NCBI GenBank assembly: GCA_900473805.1
Contig: UCMS01000008.1
Coordinates: 62,001 to 126,000 of the forward strand
Source of the DNA: Hyphomicrobiales bacterium
Lineage (GTDB): Bacteria > Pseudomonadota > Alphaproteobacteria > Rhizobiales > Rhizobiaceae
Direction: 5' to 3'
DNA: 64,000 bases
Positions 48,390 through 57,116 of this stretch are shown here, piece by piece (position 1 is the stretch's first letter; every line of letters begins with the position of its first letter). The translations under genes and the position numbers were made by a program. Below the pieces are notes generated by a model. It worked only from the letters and a program-made list of their open reading frames with translations. It did no database searches and was not told the origin of the DNA.

Positions 48390-50069
48390 TCAGCGCGTGT
48401 CGTCGAGCGAGCGCGACACCAGCAGCACAGGGACCAATCCAGCGAGAATGATGATGATCGCAGCGACGGCGGCATCCTGTGCCATGCCGCGTGAGGCGTC
48501 TTCGTAGACCAGGGTCGCGAGCGTGTTGAAATTGAAGGGCCGCAGCAGGATCGTGGCGGACAGTTCCTTCAGCGTTTCGATGAACACCAGCAATCCAGCC
48601 GTGAGAACCGCCGGGCGAAGGTTGGGCAACAGGACCTGACGCAACGTCTGTGGCCCCGAGCGCCCAAGCGTGCGGGCTGCCATGTCGAGATGCGGGGATA
48701 GCTTCTGGAAGCCGGCGTCGATCGTGCCTTCCGCCATAGTGAGGAAGCGGACCGTGTAGGCATAGACGATGGCAAACCCCGTCCCTGACAACAACAAGCC
48801 GCTCGACACCCCGAAGACCTGCCGCAGAAAGCCGTCGAAGGCGTTATCGAATGCCGCGAGCGGGATCAGCACTCCGATGCCAAGCACGGTCCCGGGAATG
48901 CCGTAGCCGAGTGCGGCGAAGCGGCTAGCGCCGCGCGCCAAGCGGGAACGCTCGGTGCGCGCGGCATAGGCGAGCACGAAAGCAAGCAATACCGTGATCA
49001 GCGCTGCCGAGGCGGAAACGAGGGTCGAGTGCCACAGGGCATCGAGCAGCCGGGGTTCGAGGAAATCGCCCATCCGCCGCAGGGCAAAACCACCGAGCAC
49101 GCTTACCGGCACCACGAAACCGAACAGGATCGGCAAAAGACAAAACACGGCGGCCAAGGCGCCTTTCATGCCCTGCAATCTGAGACCCACGGCATCGGCC
49201 ACGACAGCCGTCGTCTTGTGGGTGGCAAAGCGCTGCCGCTTGCGCGCGCGACGTTCGACGAAGAGCAGCAAAGCGACGAGAGCGAGCATCACGCAGGCAA
49301 TCTGCGCGGCACCGGCAAGGCTGCCACGGTTGAGCCACGTGTCGTAGATCGAAAAGGTCAGTGTCTGAACCCCGAGATATTCGACGGCTCCGATGTCGTT
49401 CAGCGTTTCCATCATCACGAGCGTCAAGCCGATCATGATCGCTGGTTTGGCCATGGGCACCTGGATCCGGGCGAAGACACGCAAGGGACCGGCGCCTAAG
49501 GTACGGGCCACATCAGCGGCCGCACGCCCCTGCATGAGGAACATCGAGCGGCAGGCGAGGTAGATGTAAGGATAGAGAACCGACGACATGACGAGAACGG
49601 CGCCGCCGAGAGAACGGATCTCGAAGAATCCATAATCGCGCGAGGAGGTGTAGCCGAAGACTGCACGGTAGAGCGTCTGCACCGGACCGGTGAAATCAAA
49701 GAACTCGCCAAAGGCATAAGCGGCGAGGTAGGACGGGATTGCGAGCGGCAGTACGAGAGCCGGCGACAGGAAGCGACGGAAGGGAAAATCGCAGGCGGCA
49801 ACCAGCCACGCGGTCCCGATGCCGAAGGCCGCGGTGACCAGACCGGTGAAGAGCAGCAGCCAGAACGTGCGAAGCCCTGCCCTCGGGATGACGTTGGTCA
49901 TCATGTGTTGCCAGTTGCCCGGATCGGACGACAGGCCGATGACAAAGATCGCGATGATCGGCATCAGCACCACGAGAGCCACGACCATCGCTGCCCGGGT
50001 GGCCGTGCCGATACGTGTGCGAACGGGAATGATCAGGGCGGCGGTGCCCGCGCTTTCGTCTGAGTACAA
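48390..50069 (-). CDS. Ferric-iron ABC transporter, two-domain permease (FbpB type)
   Basis: A 559-residue inner-membrane protein with two fused permease domains (about 12 helices), as in FbpB/FutB. Each half has an EAA-type loop: DVARTLGAGPLRVFARIQVPMAKPA in the first and MAARTLGRSGPQTLRQVLLPNLRPA in the second. It matches the ferric-binding protein at 24170-25213 in type, yet the genes lie 23 kb apart and no ATPase of this class is beside either. I see no TGA-N9-TCA box in the 70 bp upstream. Confidence 0.88.
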   Translation of the reverse strand: MYSDESAGTAALIIPVRTRIGTATRAAMVVALVVLMPIIAIFVIGLSSDPGNWQHMMTNVIPRAGLRTFWLLLFTGLVTAAFGIGTAWLVAACDFPFRRFLSPALVLPLAIPSYLAAYAFGEFFDFTGPVQTLYRAVFGYTSSRDYGFFEIRSLGGAVLVMSSVLYPYIYLACRSMFLMQGRAAADVARTLGAGPLRVFARIQVPMAKPAIMIGLTLVMMETLNDIGAVEYLGVQTLTFSIYDTWLNRGSLAGAAQIACVMLALVALLLFVERRARKRQRFATHKTTAVVADAVGLRLQGMKGALAAVFCLLPILFGFVVPVSVLGGFALRRMGDFLEPRLLDALWHSTLVSASAALITVLLAFVLAYAARTERSRLARGASRFAALGYGIPGTVLGIGVLIPLAAFDNAFDGFLRQVFGVSSGLLLSGTGFAIVYAYTVRFLTMAEGTIDAGFQKLSPHLDMAARTLGRSGPQTLRQVLLPNLRPAVLTAGLLVFIETLKELSATILLRPFNFNTLATLVYEDASRGMAQDAAVAAIIIILAGLVPVLLVSRSLDDTR

Positions 50070-50139
50070 GCTGTCGGCCCTAGCGGATGCGGAGTGGACT
50101 TCCTCTAGCGCAAAGACCGGCCGAAGAAAACCGTGCGGA

Positions 50140-50799
50140 TCATCGCAGGGTCAGACGGGAGGCCGATGATACCGTCTCGGCGGCGAGCCGAAGACCGAGC
50201 CCGCCGATCACGAGCGCCGCCAGCCGATCTACCGCAGTCTTCCAGCGCAGGTAGACACGCTGCGAATGTTGTGCAGAAAACGCGAGCGCCACGACGGCAT
50301 ACCAGGCCGCCTCGACCACGAAGATCGCGGGCGGCAGGACGAGCAAAAGGGCAAGCGGTGGCGAAGGCGGCATCAAGGCCGCAAAGATGCTGGCATAAAC
50401 AACCGCTGTCTTCGGATTGCTGATCTGAGTCACGAAAGCGAGACCAAGACTTCGCAGGGGTGAAGCGCCCGCTCCGGGCTCGTTGCCAACTGCCGCAGAG
50501 CCCAACGGAGCCTTCGCGCCCTGCCAGATCCGGATACCGAGATGAACGAGGTAAAGGCCGCCGGCGAATTTCAGCGCCAGATAGAGCCACTCGACCTGTT
50601 GAAGGAGCGCAACGAGCCCGAGCAGCGCCAGCGTTGCGAAAAAGGCGCCTCCGAGCCCCATGCCGATGGCCGATGCCAGACCGTGGACGCGGGAATGCGA
50701 AATGGAGATGCGGGAGACAAGAACGAAACTCGGCCCCGGGCTCATGGCCCCGATTGCGATTGCAAAGAGAATGCCTGCGAGTACGCCGAGCGTGGTCAT
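50140..50799 (-). CDS. LysE-family amino-acid exporter
   Basis: A 219-residue membrane protein of the LysE/RhtB family with about six helices. The N-terminal signature is GAMSPGPSFVLVSRISIS followed by GLASAIGMGLGGAFF. It also has ALKFAGGLYLVHLGIRIWQG and FVTQISNPKTAVVYASIFAAL. The substrate is unknown, most likely an amino acid or homoserine lactone. It lies 70 bp upstream of the permease gene on the same strand. Confidence 0.9.
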   Translation of the reverse strand: MTTLGVLAGILFAIAIGAMSPGPSFVLVSRISISHSRVHGLASAIGMGLGGAFFATLALLGLVALLQQVEWLYLALKFAGGLYLVHLGIRIWQGAKAPLGSAAVGNEPGAGASPLRSLGLAFVTQISNPKTAVVYASIFAALMPPSPPLALLLVLPPAIFVVEAAWYAVVALAFSAQHSQRVYLRWKTAVDRLAALVIGGLGLRLAAETVSSASRLTLR

Positions 50800-50936
50800 G
50801 GTCGATTCACCTGGTTCTTCGTGTCATTGCGCGGACACGTCTTGACACGGACCCGATGACTCAAAGCATATCGAGCCTGCGTGCCCCGTCTCAAGCCTCA
50901 CGATTTGAGGGGCAACTGACCTCGGGTCGCCGGACG

Positions 50937-53900
50937 TCAATCCGCCAAGACCCGCGGCGACGGAAAGGTCACCTCGACCAGGGTGCCTTCGTTCGGCGTG
51001 GACGAAATGGCGAACTGGGCGCGATTGGCATCAACCATGGCTTTGGTCAACGGCAGACCGAGACCCGTCCCGTCCCCACGATTGCGCGGCGTCCCCGTCG
51101 AGACCTGGCGGAAGGGCTTCATTGCCTGCTCCAGTTCGCTTCTCGACATGCCGATACCGGTGTCGCGGATCCGCAGGGTGACGCTGCCATTCGCCTCGTA
51201 GGACGTCGATACGATGATCTGCCCGCCAGCCGGTGTATAGCGAATGGCGTTTGCGAGGATGTTGAGCGCGATCTGCTTGATCGAGCGACCATCGGCCACG
51301 ACATTCGGAACGGCCTGGGACAGGGCGGTGCGGATAATCACACGCTGGCTGTTGGCCTGGGGCTGAACAATCGAAACCGCAGCCTGGACCATATCGTTTA
51401 ACCCGACAGAGGCGAAATCGAGTTCCATCTCGCCCGCTTCGATCTTTGAGATATCGAGCAGGTCATTGACGATATCGAGGACATGCCGTCCGGAACGGAC
51501 GATGTCATGGGCGTATTCGCCGTAGCGCGGGTGACCAACCGGACCGAAGTGCTCATTCGCCATCATATCGGCAAAACCGATGATGGCATTGAGCGGGGTG
51601 CGGATCTCGTGGCTGACGCGGGCGAGGAAGTCGGTCTTGTGAGCGTTGGCGGTCTCGGCGGCGCGCTTGGCGTTGCGCAGTTCCTCCTCGGTCCGCTTCC
51701 ACTGGGTGATGTCCCGGATCACCGCGCAAAACCCATTCGACGAGTTGAGGCGGCCAATGGTCATGAACAGCGGCAAGAAGCCGCCGGAGGCCTCGCGACC
51801 GATGACTTCGCGCCCGTCGTTGAGAACGCTCGCCACGCCGTGGCCGGATAGGCCGTTCAGATAGTCGAGGATCGACTTCTGGCTCTCATGGGCAAAGAGC
51901 ATGACGAAAGGCTTGCCGCGTGTCTCCATGTCATCGAAGTTGAACAGGGCACTCGCGGCCCGGTTCATCGACCGGATGTCGCCGTCCGAATCGAGAATGA
52001 CAACGCCATCGGTCGCGGTTTCCAGGATCGAGCGCAGTTCATCCACCTCGACCTTGAGGCGCGCCATTTCGGCGCGCTGGGCCTGTTCCGCAGCCGGCGC
52101 CTCGCTTCGGATATCGACCTGTTGCGGGCCGGTCGCGGCGTCGCCCGGCTGGGCGATCAAAGCCAGCATCAAGGCGCTTGCTTCGTCAAAGCGGACAGAC
52201 TGCAGACGGGCTGTAACCGGTACCAGGCGGTCATCGGCACAGACGGCCACGACACGGCCGGACTGGCCGTCGTTCTCGTCCGAATCCTGGCGCTGAATCA
52301 GCGCATCAAGCCCGCCGACGGCGTCCAGTTCGTCGAGCGAGGCGTATCCGGTCAGTGCAAAGAATTCTGGATTGGCGTGGATGAGCCTGTCGCCAACATG
52401 GACCAGAAGAGCAACGGGCATGAGATCGACGATCTCGGCAGTGAGGCAGCGGTCGCGACGCGACGGCAGGCCGTCGAGCGTGGGCGCCGTTGAAGGCTCA
52501 GCCAAGGCTGCGGCTGCAATTTCGGGTTCCGACGGTGTGGGCTCGGCCGGCGCATCGACCCGCGCCGCGTCCTCGGTCGAGGACGCACTGGCGGATGTGG
52601 CGGTCGTGTCGGCAGCGGTGATGGGCCCGGACGGCGGAGACATGCTGAGCGCCGGCGGAGGTGCGGATGCGGGGTTCAGCGATTCTTCCACGCGCGCGCG
52701 AAGACCGAGAGGATCGAGCTTTCGGGCAATCTCGCGGAAAGCTGCCTGTTCGCCCGGGGTCAGGTTCTCACGGCTGCGGCTTCGGTGCTCTTCGAGCTGG
52801 ACGATCTTGTCCGGCTGGTTGGGCTTTTGCGGCTGCATGATGCGAAGCACCGGCGGCTCATAGGTATTAGCCGGGCGGGGCCCTTCATCATTCGCCGGCT
52901 TGGCGGAGGATGCTGTCTCTGCGTCATTGGCAAGAGGTGAGCCTGCATCGGCCGCCGTGGCGGCGCCGATATCGGAAGCCGCGTCCTGCGAGACGAAAGC
53001 TCCATCGTCATCACCCACCACCCAGCGGTCGACGTCATCGAGCTCCGGATGATGCAGTTGCTCTTCTTCGAAATCCTCCGGCGGGTGTTCTTCGCCTTCA
53101 CGCAGTTCGGACAGGAACTCTTCGAGATCTTCCTCTCGCGAGCTGTCGGACAGATTCTCATCGGCCGGATCGTCTGCAGTTTCAACCGTCGACACGAAGG
53201 TCAGACCTGTCGCATTCGGATCTTCCTGGGCATCGGCTGAACGGACGATGCCGAAGCCGCGGAACCCGTCGAAATCCCGGTTGCGGGTATAGGTTGGCAA
53301 AGCCGCGAGATCGACGGGCACCACCAGGCTCGTTCCCTCGACCGGCCACAAAATGGTCTTTCCGGACCAGGTGTCGCGCTTCTTCAGAAGCTCACCGATC
53401 TTGCCATCCGGATCGAGGTTGAACAGGGCGGCGAGATCGGAAAAGGCGACGCCATTGATATCTGCGGCCCGAGGACCGACAGCCTGGGCGAATTCCGCGG
53501 AGACTTCGCTGAAACGGCCTTCGGCATCGATCTTCCAAACGAAACGGGTGGCACGGCGCCCCGGTTCGAAGACAAAGGGATTGCTCCCATCGGCCACAGG
53601 GGTATCGAACATCCGGACCGTGGTCGCGGCCGCGACAGACCGGTCGATGGATGCCTCGACGGTTTCGGGTGTGGTCGCGACGACCGCATCAGAGGATGCC
53701 TTCTCGCCAGTCTCGTCGGTCGCCTCTGTATCAGTCTCCGCCTCCGCCTCCGACAGGTCCGATGCCTCGTGATCGCGATTTGCGGCCGTGCCTTCAGCCT
53801 CTCCGGAAGAGGACGGCCCTGCGGCGATTGCGTCGGAACCACTTACACTATCTTCGCCTACCGTATCGCGCGCCTGCTCGGAGGCAGCACCGGTTTCGAC

Positions 53901-54872
53901 GTCGCGCCCACCCTCTGGGGCGAAGGTTTCCTGATCCGAATCAGCAAGACCTGCATCGTCTTCCGCAACAGGCTCGATCTCTTCGATGGCACCGATTGCC
54001 TCGATGACGTCGGAGAAAGCTTCGGGGCTCTCGTTTGCGTCCGGCTCCCGCTCAGAAACGGCATGGCCTCCCGCAGCCGCAGGCGCATCTTGATGATCGA
54101 CACGAACCGGCTCGGCGATCGCCGCGGCACGGTCTTCGTCTGCCGCGTCAAGCATGTCCGCCGATTCGGTCGGTTGCGCGAAATCGTCGCTCGGGTCCAT
54201 CTGGCCGAGGATGGTCTCCACGGCAAACAGGAGATGCAGCGAAGGATCATCGGAGATTTTACCGATGGCGGCCGGGAGGTAACCACGACCTGTCGGGATG
54301 GGGCGCTTCACCAGGCGATCGGCATCAGCCTCGACCAGATTGACCAGCATGCGGGCCGTCTGGGGCGTCACGCCGAGTTTCGAAAATTCGGACGAGCCCG
54401 CAATCACGGTCCCCTCCCCATCCAACACGGCCATGTGCGTGTCCGGATCATCGAAGCCGCTCATCAGGTCGCGCGCACGCTCATCAACGCCCGGACGCCC
54501 CTTGCCGAGGGCGGGCACCGCCAGAAGCACGACGGCTTCACCGGGGCGAATCTCGATTCGCTCTGCAGTCGCCGTCACGGGCACCTTCTGGAAACCGGCA
54601 GTCACCCGCAGCATCAGGCTGCGGCTGTCACCGGTTGCATGCAGCTGGCGGGCGACAGCGTCGATCTGGCGGAAGGTGACATCGGCCCGATCGGGCCCCT
54701 CTTCAAGGAAATCGTAGATCAAGGGCTGGCCAAAGAATCGGGCGCCCGCACCATTGCACCACAACACCCGCTCCAGCGCCTTCGAAAACAGCACGAGAGC
54801 CTCGCCCCGGGCAAGCCTGGGGCGGATCAGATCATGCACGGCGACATCGATGAAGGGGTATTGGGCGGGCAT
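50937..54872 (-). CDS. Very large PAS sensor histidine kinase (PdhS/PleC/DivJ type)
   Basis: A 1,311-residue hybrid-free histidine kinase. The N-terminal ~220 residues look like degenerate PAS or sensory domains (LARGEALVLFSKALERVLWCNGAGARFFG). From about 230 to 430 it is acidic and low in complexity (many Glu, Asp, Ala), then another PAS-like block (FVWKIDAEGRFSEVS), a second low-complexity part, and two PAS domains near residues 830-890 and 945-1070. The DHp motif HEIRTPLNAIIGFADMM has its phospho-acceptor His near residue 1088. The ATPase domain shows NILANAIRYTP, DTGIGM and GDGTGLGLPL. DHp and HFGPVGHPRYGEYAHDI features are those of the kinases that control DivK and cell polarity in rhizobia. 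It has no transmembrane helix. I chose ATG 54872 over a GTG five codons upstream. Confidence 0.85.
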   Translation of the reverse strand: MPAQYPFIDVAVHDLIRPRLARGEALVLFSKALERVLWCNGAGARFFGQPLIYDFLEEGPDRADVTFRQIDAVARQLHATGDSRSLMLRVTAGFQKVPVTATAERIEIRPGEAVVLLAVPALGKGRPGVDERARDLMSGFDDPDTHMAVLDGEGTVIAGSSEFSKLGVTPQTARMLVNLVEADADRLVKRPIPTGRGYLPAAIGKISDDPSLHLLFAVETILGQMDPSDDFAQPTESADMLDAADEDRAAAIAEPVRVDHQDAPAAAGGHAVSEREPDANESPEAFSDVIEAIGAIEEIEPVAEDDAGLADSDQETFAPEGGRDVETGAASEQARDTVGEDSVSGSDAIAAGPSSSGEAEGTAANRDHEASDLSEAEAETDTEATDETGEKASSDAVVATTPETVEASIDRSVAAATTVRMFDTPVADGSNPFVFEPGRRATRFVWKIDAEGRFSEVSAEFAQAVGPRAADINGVAFSDLAALFNLDPDGKIGELLKKRDTWSGKTILWPVEGTSLVVPVDLAALPTYTRNRDFDGFRGFGIVRSADAQEDPNATGLTFVSTVETADDPADENLSDSSREEDLEEFLSELREGEEHPPEDFEEEQLHHPELDDVDRWVVGDDDGAFVSQDAASDIGAATAADAGSPLANDAETASSAKPANDEGPRPANTYEPPVLRIMQPQKPNQPDKIVQLEEHRSRSRENLTPGEQAAFREIARKLDPLGLRARVEESLNPASAPPPALSMSPPSGPITAADTTATSASASSTEDAARVDAPAEPTPSEPEIAAAALAEPSTAPTLDGLPSRRDRCLTAEIVDLMPVALLVHVGDRLIHANPEFFALTGYASLDELDAVGGLDALIQRQDSDENDGQSGRVVAVCADDRLVPVTARLQSVRFDEASALMLALIAQPGDAATGPQQVDIRSEAPAAEQAQRAEMARLKVEVDELRSILETATDGVVILDSDGDIRSMNRAASALFNFDDMETRGKPFVMLFAHESQKSILDYLNGLSGHGVASVLNDGREVIGREASGGFLPLFMTIGRLNSSNGFCAVIRDITQWKRTEEELRNAKRAAETANAHKTDFLARVSHEIRTPLNAIIGFADMMANEHFGPVGHPRYGEYAHDIVRSGRHVLDIVNDLLDISKIEAGEMELDFASVGLNDMVQAAVSIVQPQANSQRVIIRTALSQAVPNVVADGRSIKQIALNILANAIRYTPAGGQIIVSTSYEANGSVTLRIRDTGIGMSRSELEQAMKPFRQVSTGTPRNRGDGTGLGLPLTKAMVDANRAQFAISSTPNEGTLVEVTFPSPRVLAD

Positions 54873-55012
54873 TGCTGAACCTGTCACGTCATGGCCTCGA
54901 AAGGCAAATTAACAGATTTTTAATAGCTAGGGAGGGGCTTGGGGTCCAGAAAGTGGCCCTTGTTTCGGTCGATAAGGTTAATCGCCCTGAATTTCCACAT
55001 GCAGGAATTCTA

Positions 55013-55062
55013 ATTGTGCGCCGCACAATGATATTGCAATGCACAATAATCGGTGCTATATA
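55013..55062 (+). promoter_or_regulatory. Phasin promoter with palindromic operators
   Basis: A perfect palindrome ATTGTGCG-C-CGCACAAT lies at 55013-55029 and a related ATTGCAATGCACAAT at 55033-55047. A sigma70-like pair TTGCAA (55034-55039), 17-base spacer, TATATA (55057-55062) overlaps the second box. The TGC/GCA-rich palindromes resemble sites of PHB regulators of the PhaR class; this assignment is inferred. Confidence 0.65.
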
Positions 55063-55121
55063 CTCCTCATCAGAGACACAATGAGGGTCCGCAACACCCT
55101 CCCCAAAAGAGGAAATGCATC

Positions 55122-55559
55122 ATGACCAAGGATATCTTCTCGTTCTCCAGCTTCGACCCTTCCAAGCTGCAGGAAAGCTTCCGTGACTTCGCCGAAAAGG
55201 GCGCTGCCCAGTCGAAGGAAGCCTATGCCAAGATGAAGAGCGCCACCGAAGAAGCCACCAAGACCGTCGAAGCCACTGTGCAGACGGCCCAGGCAGGCAC
55301 TGTCGAACTGGGCCTCAAGGCAATCGACGCGCTGCGCACCAACACCGAGCATTCGCTCTCGCACCTCGAAGCCCTGCTCGGCGTGAAGTCGGTTGCCGAA
55401 CTCGTCGAACTGCAGACCTCCTTCATCCGCAAGCAGGCTGAAGTGACGATCGAGCAGGCCAAGGCAATTCAGGAAACCGCCAAGAAGGTTGCCGAATCCG
55501 TCGCAAAGCCGGGCAAGGAAGCCGCAGAAAAGGTCGTTTCGACCTTCAAGGCCGCCTGA
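55122..55559 (+). CDS. Phasin-family protein
   Basis: A 145-residue, almost wholly helical protein that coats polyhydroxybutyrate granules. It has the phasin region from about residue 10 to 120, including AYAKMKSATEEATKTVEATV and ALLGVKSVAELVELQTSFIRKQ. An Ala/Lys-rich tail (KKVAESVAKPGKEAAEKV) is typical. ATG 55122 is preceded by GAGGA at suitable distance. The 250 bp upstream carries a strong promoter with palindromic operators, as expected for a highly expressed, PHB-regulated gene. Confidence 0.9.
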   Translation: MTKDIFSFSSFDPSKLQESFRDFAEKGAAQSKEAYAKMKSATEEATKTVEATVQTAQAGTVELGLKAIDALRTNTEHSLSHLEALLGVKSVAELVELQTSFIRKQAEVTIEQAKAIQETAKKVAESVAKPGKEAAEKVVSTFKAA

Positions 55560-55590
55560 TCCGTCTTCGAGAGACAAGATCCTCCCAGAT

Positions 55591-55627
55591 CAAGGGGCCG
55601 GGCTTTCGAGCGCGGCCCTTCTTCATT
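55591..55627 (+). terminator. Terminator of the phasin gene
   Basis: AAGGGGCCG (55592-55600) pairs with CGGCCCTT (about 55613-55620) and is followed by CTTCATTC. The T-run is modest. Confidence 0.6.
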
Positions 55628-55720
55628 CAAGCGCATTTTGCATCATCCGCAGAAAGGGCTTGAAAAAAAATCCGACTGCTCGTATGTGACCCCTCGACGG
55701 CGTCAGCGACGCAGTCATGT

Positions 55721-55797
55721 GCGGTTGTAGCTCAGTTGGTTAGAGCGCAGGTTTGTGGCACCTGAGGTCGGAGGTTCGAGACCCCCCAACCGTACCA
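55721..55797 (+). tRNA. tRNA-His (GTG)
   Basis: A 77-nt cloverleaf including encoded CCA. Acceptor arms are GCGGTTG / CAACCGT, the D arm contains AGTTGGTTA, and the anticodon stem CAGGT / ACCTG encloses TTGTGGC with anticodon GTG at 55755-55757. The T arm GGAGG / CCCCC has one A-C mismatch. The base before position 1 is T and the discriminator is A, so no G-1:C73 pair is encoded. This is the form known in many Alphaproteobacteria. Confidence 0.95.
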
Positions 55798-55859
55798 TTT
55801 CTCTTCATCTCCATGATATTCACATGTTCGACGCGGCGATGCTGCGTTTTTTTGTGCTG

Positions 55860-56735
55860 TCACGCGGTCTTGCTCGGCCGGCGGCCTGCCAGAAGGTCCT
55901 TATGGGCGGCAAGCAGTTTTGCCATCCGATCGACGACGGTGCGGATCTCCCGACGATGGCGGTCATCGTTGTTCATGACGATCCACTGGCGGTGACGGAG
56001 CGGGTCGATTTCCTCCCCCGTGCGTTCCAGCGTCGGATCGAGATCGCCCACGAAGCAGGGTAGGACAGCCATTCCCGCGCCCGCCCGCACCAGATCGAGC
56101 AGCGAGCGCGGACGGTTGACCGTGACGACGATGCGATCCGGCTTGTTTTCATGCGGCCAACGCAGATAGTTCGACACGGCGTTTTCCGTATCCACCGCCA
56201 GCCATGGCTCGGCCCCGATCCAATCCCGATTGCGGGCACGATAGGCGGCGTAGGCCACCTCTCCTGCCGCCACTGCGGCGAGATTGGGTTCCTCCGGCTC
56301 GAAGGCCCGGATGCCGATATCGCTTTCCCGATGCGCGAGGCGGGCTCGCTGTTCGGCGATGTGCATGTCAATCCTGAAGGGGTCACGCTCACTGCGAACG
56401 GCATGCATGTTCTGCGCCACCAGCCACGCAATCCAGGTGCCGAGGCTGACGCGCACCAAAGCCTGACCGCCGGTTCCGCGGCGCCATTCCTCGACCTTGC
56501 GGCTCGCCGCCTCCAACTCGGACAGTTGCTCCAGCAACTGGCCGCCATCCGGCGTCAGGCGATAGCCTGTCTGACTGCGCAGGAAGAGTTCCCGCCCCAG
56601 GCGCTGTTCAAGCTCCACCATTCGCCGACCGAGCGTGGCGGGGCTCAGTCCGATCATCTCAGCCGCTGCCGTCAACCCGCCCTGACGCGCGACGACGATA
56701 AAGAGTTGGTACGCATCCCAGGCAATGTCTTTCAT
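55860..56735 (-). CDS. LysR-family transcriptional regulator
   Basis: A 291-residue LysR regulator. It has an N-terminal winged helix (YQLFIVVARQGGLTAAAEMIG, SPATLGRRMVELEQRLG) and an effector domain from about residue 90 with GAGMAVLPCFVGD near its end. It points towards the tRNA-His gene. No divergent target gene follows upstream; the next 380 bp are empty. Confidence 0.87.
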   Translation of the reverse strand: MKDIAWDAYQLFIVVARQGGLTAAAEMIGLSPATLGRRMVELEQRLGRELFLRSQTGYRLTPDGGQLLEQLSELEAASRKVEEWRRGTGGQALVRVSLGTWIAWLVAQNMHAVRSERDPFRIDMHIAEQRARLAHRESDIGIRAFEPEEPNLAAVAAGEVAYAAYRARNRDWIGAEPWLAVDTENAVSNYLRWPHENKPDRIVVTVNRPRSLLDLVRAGAGMAVLPCFVGDLDPTLERTGEEIDPLRHRQWIVMNNDDRHRREIRTVVDRMAKLLAAHKDLLAGRRPSKTA

Positions 56736-57116
56736 AGATGAAATAGATAGTGCATTCAGCGGCGTTTATACAGCCAAATATGAGCGATATTGTCCTCGTA
56801 TCGCAAACATCAACGGGAGGACCGATTTGGTGACCGAACCTTCGATAATGATGGCATTCGTCCTGCTGCGCAGAGAACCAAGGATGCGCAGTCTGAGGGA
56901 TGAGGATGCGTTCTACCGGCAATATTCGGAGCCTCTGTCTCTTCGGCTCCACCGCAAATGGCTCCGTCTCCTTGGATGGATCTCCAGGTCGCGAACCGTC
57001 CTTTCCGGGACGATGGTACGGCACGGGACCTGTGTTCAAACGGATCCTTGCTGATCAATGCAGAAGAGCCCGGTAACGACACCGGGCTCTTCTGGTCTTG
57101 TTGTGGAACTCTCGGG
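56736..57116. other. Gene-free stretch upstream of the LysR gene
   Basis: This 381-bp stretch holds no supported gene; short plus-strand frames lack good start sites and family features. It contains the LysR promoter at its left and the chemoreceptor terminator at its right. It may include decayed coding sequence, but I cannot name it. Confidence 0.4.
57062..57093. terminator. Bidirectional hairpin after the chemoreceptor gene
   Basis: AGAAGAGCCCGGT / ACCGGGCTCTTCT is a perfect 13-bp inverted repeat with a six-base loop, 24 bp past the chemoreceptor stop. T-runs are weak on both sides (TCTTGTTG on the plus side). Confidence 0.7.

Noticed and set aside
53769-54878. A 369-residue plus-strand frame over the N-terminus of the large kinase
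   Set aside because: The kinase frame continues without break through this region; the antisense frame has no ribosome site or family features.
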